Shown in pieces: positions 50,990 to 51,861 of a stretch of DNA of 51,861 bases. The position numbers were made by a program, and so were the translations under genes. Under the pieces are notes generated by a model. It ran no database searches. It saw only the letters and a list, made by a program, of their open reading frames with translations, and was not told where the DNA came from. The DNA is from CAYZJB01 sp964602985. GTDB taxonomy: Bacteria > CLD3 > SB21. Each line of letters starts with the position of its first letter. The first letter of the stretch is position 1. The stretch is taken from NCBI GenBank assembly GCA_964602985.1, contig CAZRTJ010000024.1:1-51861 (forward strand), in the 5' to 3' direction.

Positions 50990-51861
50990 ATGAAATTCCT
51001 ATACGGTATTGTTTTTTCGATTCTTGTGGTCTGCGGGCTGTCAGCACAGACGGGTCCTGCAGGCGTCGGAAATTCCGGATCGAACCGGCTGTGGCTGAGA
51101 GCGGACACTGCCCTTGTCCAGTCCGGCGGTGTCGTGTCCCAGTGGAACGATATCAGTGGTAACGGGCTCGCCCTTTCACAAGCGACAGTACCGGACCGGC
51201 CGACTCTTGTTACCGGTGTGATGAACGGCAAGCCGGTGATCCGGTTTGACGGTACCTCCGATTATCTGAGCACGTCATACAATGCACAACTGAATGCGGT
51301 ATCCCACTCTGTGCTCATCGTCGCGCGTGTGACGGGCGGTGCGGGAACCAGTCGGTACGTTCTCGGTTCGACTGATTCTGCGGCGGGTCTCGGCTACGGC
51401 CTCCGGGTCAATCCTTCGAACAACTGGGAGTATCGGACCGGCTCTTTTGGAGGTTTCGATGCATACAACGCCGGCGCATCTGTCCTGAACCAGGGAGAGA
51501 TATTCACCGGATATGCTTTAAACTTCTTCCGAAATGGGAATTTCATCGCCTCCGGATCCAACTTCGGGCAAAATTCTTCCAAACCATTTTACCTCGGAAG
51601 AAAAGACCAGTTGCCTGATTATTTCACCGGTGATATCGCCGAGGTGATCGTCTATAATTTTGAACTAAGTTCGTCCCAACGCGTGCTTGTGGAAAATTAC
51701 CTCTCCTCGCGATACAACATCACGATCAGCAATGACCGATACGATTATGAAGCGACTCATGGAAACGACGTGGCCGGCATCGCCAACATCGGAGGCTCTT
51801 CCAATACCTACGCATACTCTCACGCATTTGCGTGTTCGACATTTGGCGTCGCTTCAAATGG
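50990..51861 (+). CDS. secreted ConA/LamG-like surface protein, 3' end beyond the window
   Basis: GAGGAG at 50980-50985 selects the ATG at 50990. The frame stays open to the window edge, giving at least 290 residues. After a signal peptide (YGIVFSILVVCGLSAQ) comes a concanavalin-like domain beginning RLWLRADTALVQSGGVVSQWNDISGNG and closing with FTGDIAEVIVYNFELS and LVENYLSSRYNI, a pattern common in type IX-secreted proteins of the FCB group. A sorting domain, if present, would lie outside the window. Confidence 0.85.
   Translation, partial: MKFLYGIVFSILVVCGLSAQTGPAGVGNSGSNRLWLRADTALVQSGGVVSQWNDISGNGLALSQATVPDRPTLVTGVMNGKPVIRFDGTSDYLSTSYNAQLNAVSHSVLIVARVTGGAGTSRYVLGSTDSAAGLGYGLRVNPSNNWEYRTGSFGGFDAYNAGASVLNQGEIFTGYALNFFRNGNFIASGSNFGQNSSKPFYLGRKDQLPDYFTGDIAEVIVYNFELSSSQRVLVENYLSSRYNITISNDRYDYEATHGNDVAGIANIGGSSNTYAYSHAFACSTFGVASN

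Noticed and set aside
1..51861. tRNA, rRNA or known riboswitch
   Set aside because: I found no sequence on either strand that I could support as one of these; a covariance-model scan would be decisive.

Overview
The window (about 55% GC, one 100-N scaffold gap at 10094-10193) looks like part of a chromosome from a free-living, metabolically versatile bacterium of the FCB group. Two things suggest this: a secreted protein with a type IX secretion C-terminal domain containing the NYPNPFN motif, typical of Ignavibacteriota, Calditrichota and relatives, and many beta-propeller, TPR and LytTR signalling proteins. Promoters nevertheless look like ordinary sigma-70 types; the efflux operon has a perfect TTGACA-N17-TATAAT. 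The phylum is an inference.

Layout. 1-2053: a terminator, then a TetR regulator and a BoxB-like benzoyl-CoA epoxidase in one operon. 2054-4421: an intergenic hairpin, a type IX-secreted LamG-like protein, a decayed Doc toxin and a nucleotidyltransferase. 4544-9901 (minus strand): RNA m5U methyltransferase, guaA, a prolyl oligopeptidase lipoprotein and a Nudix hydrolase. 9914-10464: a tandem palindromic repeat holding the assembly gap. 10465-15843: a secreted unknown, an acyltransferase-3 protein, a LytS/LytR-type two-component pair, an ECF S component and a coupled unknown. 15844-18060: a decay zone of hairpin repeats with three broken genes (DUF559 nuclease, a lipoprotein, a WYL regulator). 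18154-23435: a six-repeat secreted protein, a hybrid PAS kinase, a glycine-zipper protein and a thiolase. 23787-30588: a giant propeller hybrid kinase, then an AT-rich insert with an S41 peptidase flanked by a 75-bp direct repeat from an ABM-domain gene. 30752-39405: a ten-gene operon for anaerobic benzoyl-CoA degradation (Had, Oah/BamA, Dch, SDR, ATP-dependent benzoyl-CoA reductase with two small ATPase subunits, hemerythrin, a four-Cys small protein). 39413-45224 (minus strand): a YbhGFSR-like ABC efflux operon with its TetR repressor. 45377-51861: VOC protein, TPR histidine kinase, TfoX C-terminal-like protein, glutaminase, cupin, a RelE-type toxin-antitoxin pair and the start of a secreted ConA-like protein.

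The main biological signal is a regulon. The same 18-bp palindrome, TTCGAACG-N2-CGTTCGAA, lies in front of tetR-boxB, the propeller hybrid kinase (one half-site imperfect) and the benzoyl-CoA reductase operon. In two of the three the candidate -10 hexamer ends on the second base of the palindrome. The first-gene TetR has an acyl-CoA-type effector domain. I infer that it controls both an oxygen-dependent (Box epoxidase) and an oxygen-sensitive (Bcr) route for the same intermediate, benzoyl-CoA, together with a dedicated sensor kinase and, at the end of the bcr operon, a hemerythrin that could protect the reductase from oxygen. Missing from the window: benzoate-CoA ligase, BoxA, BoxC, the ferredoxin and the ferredoxin reductase system.
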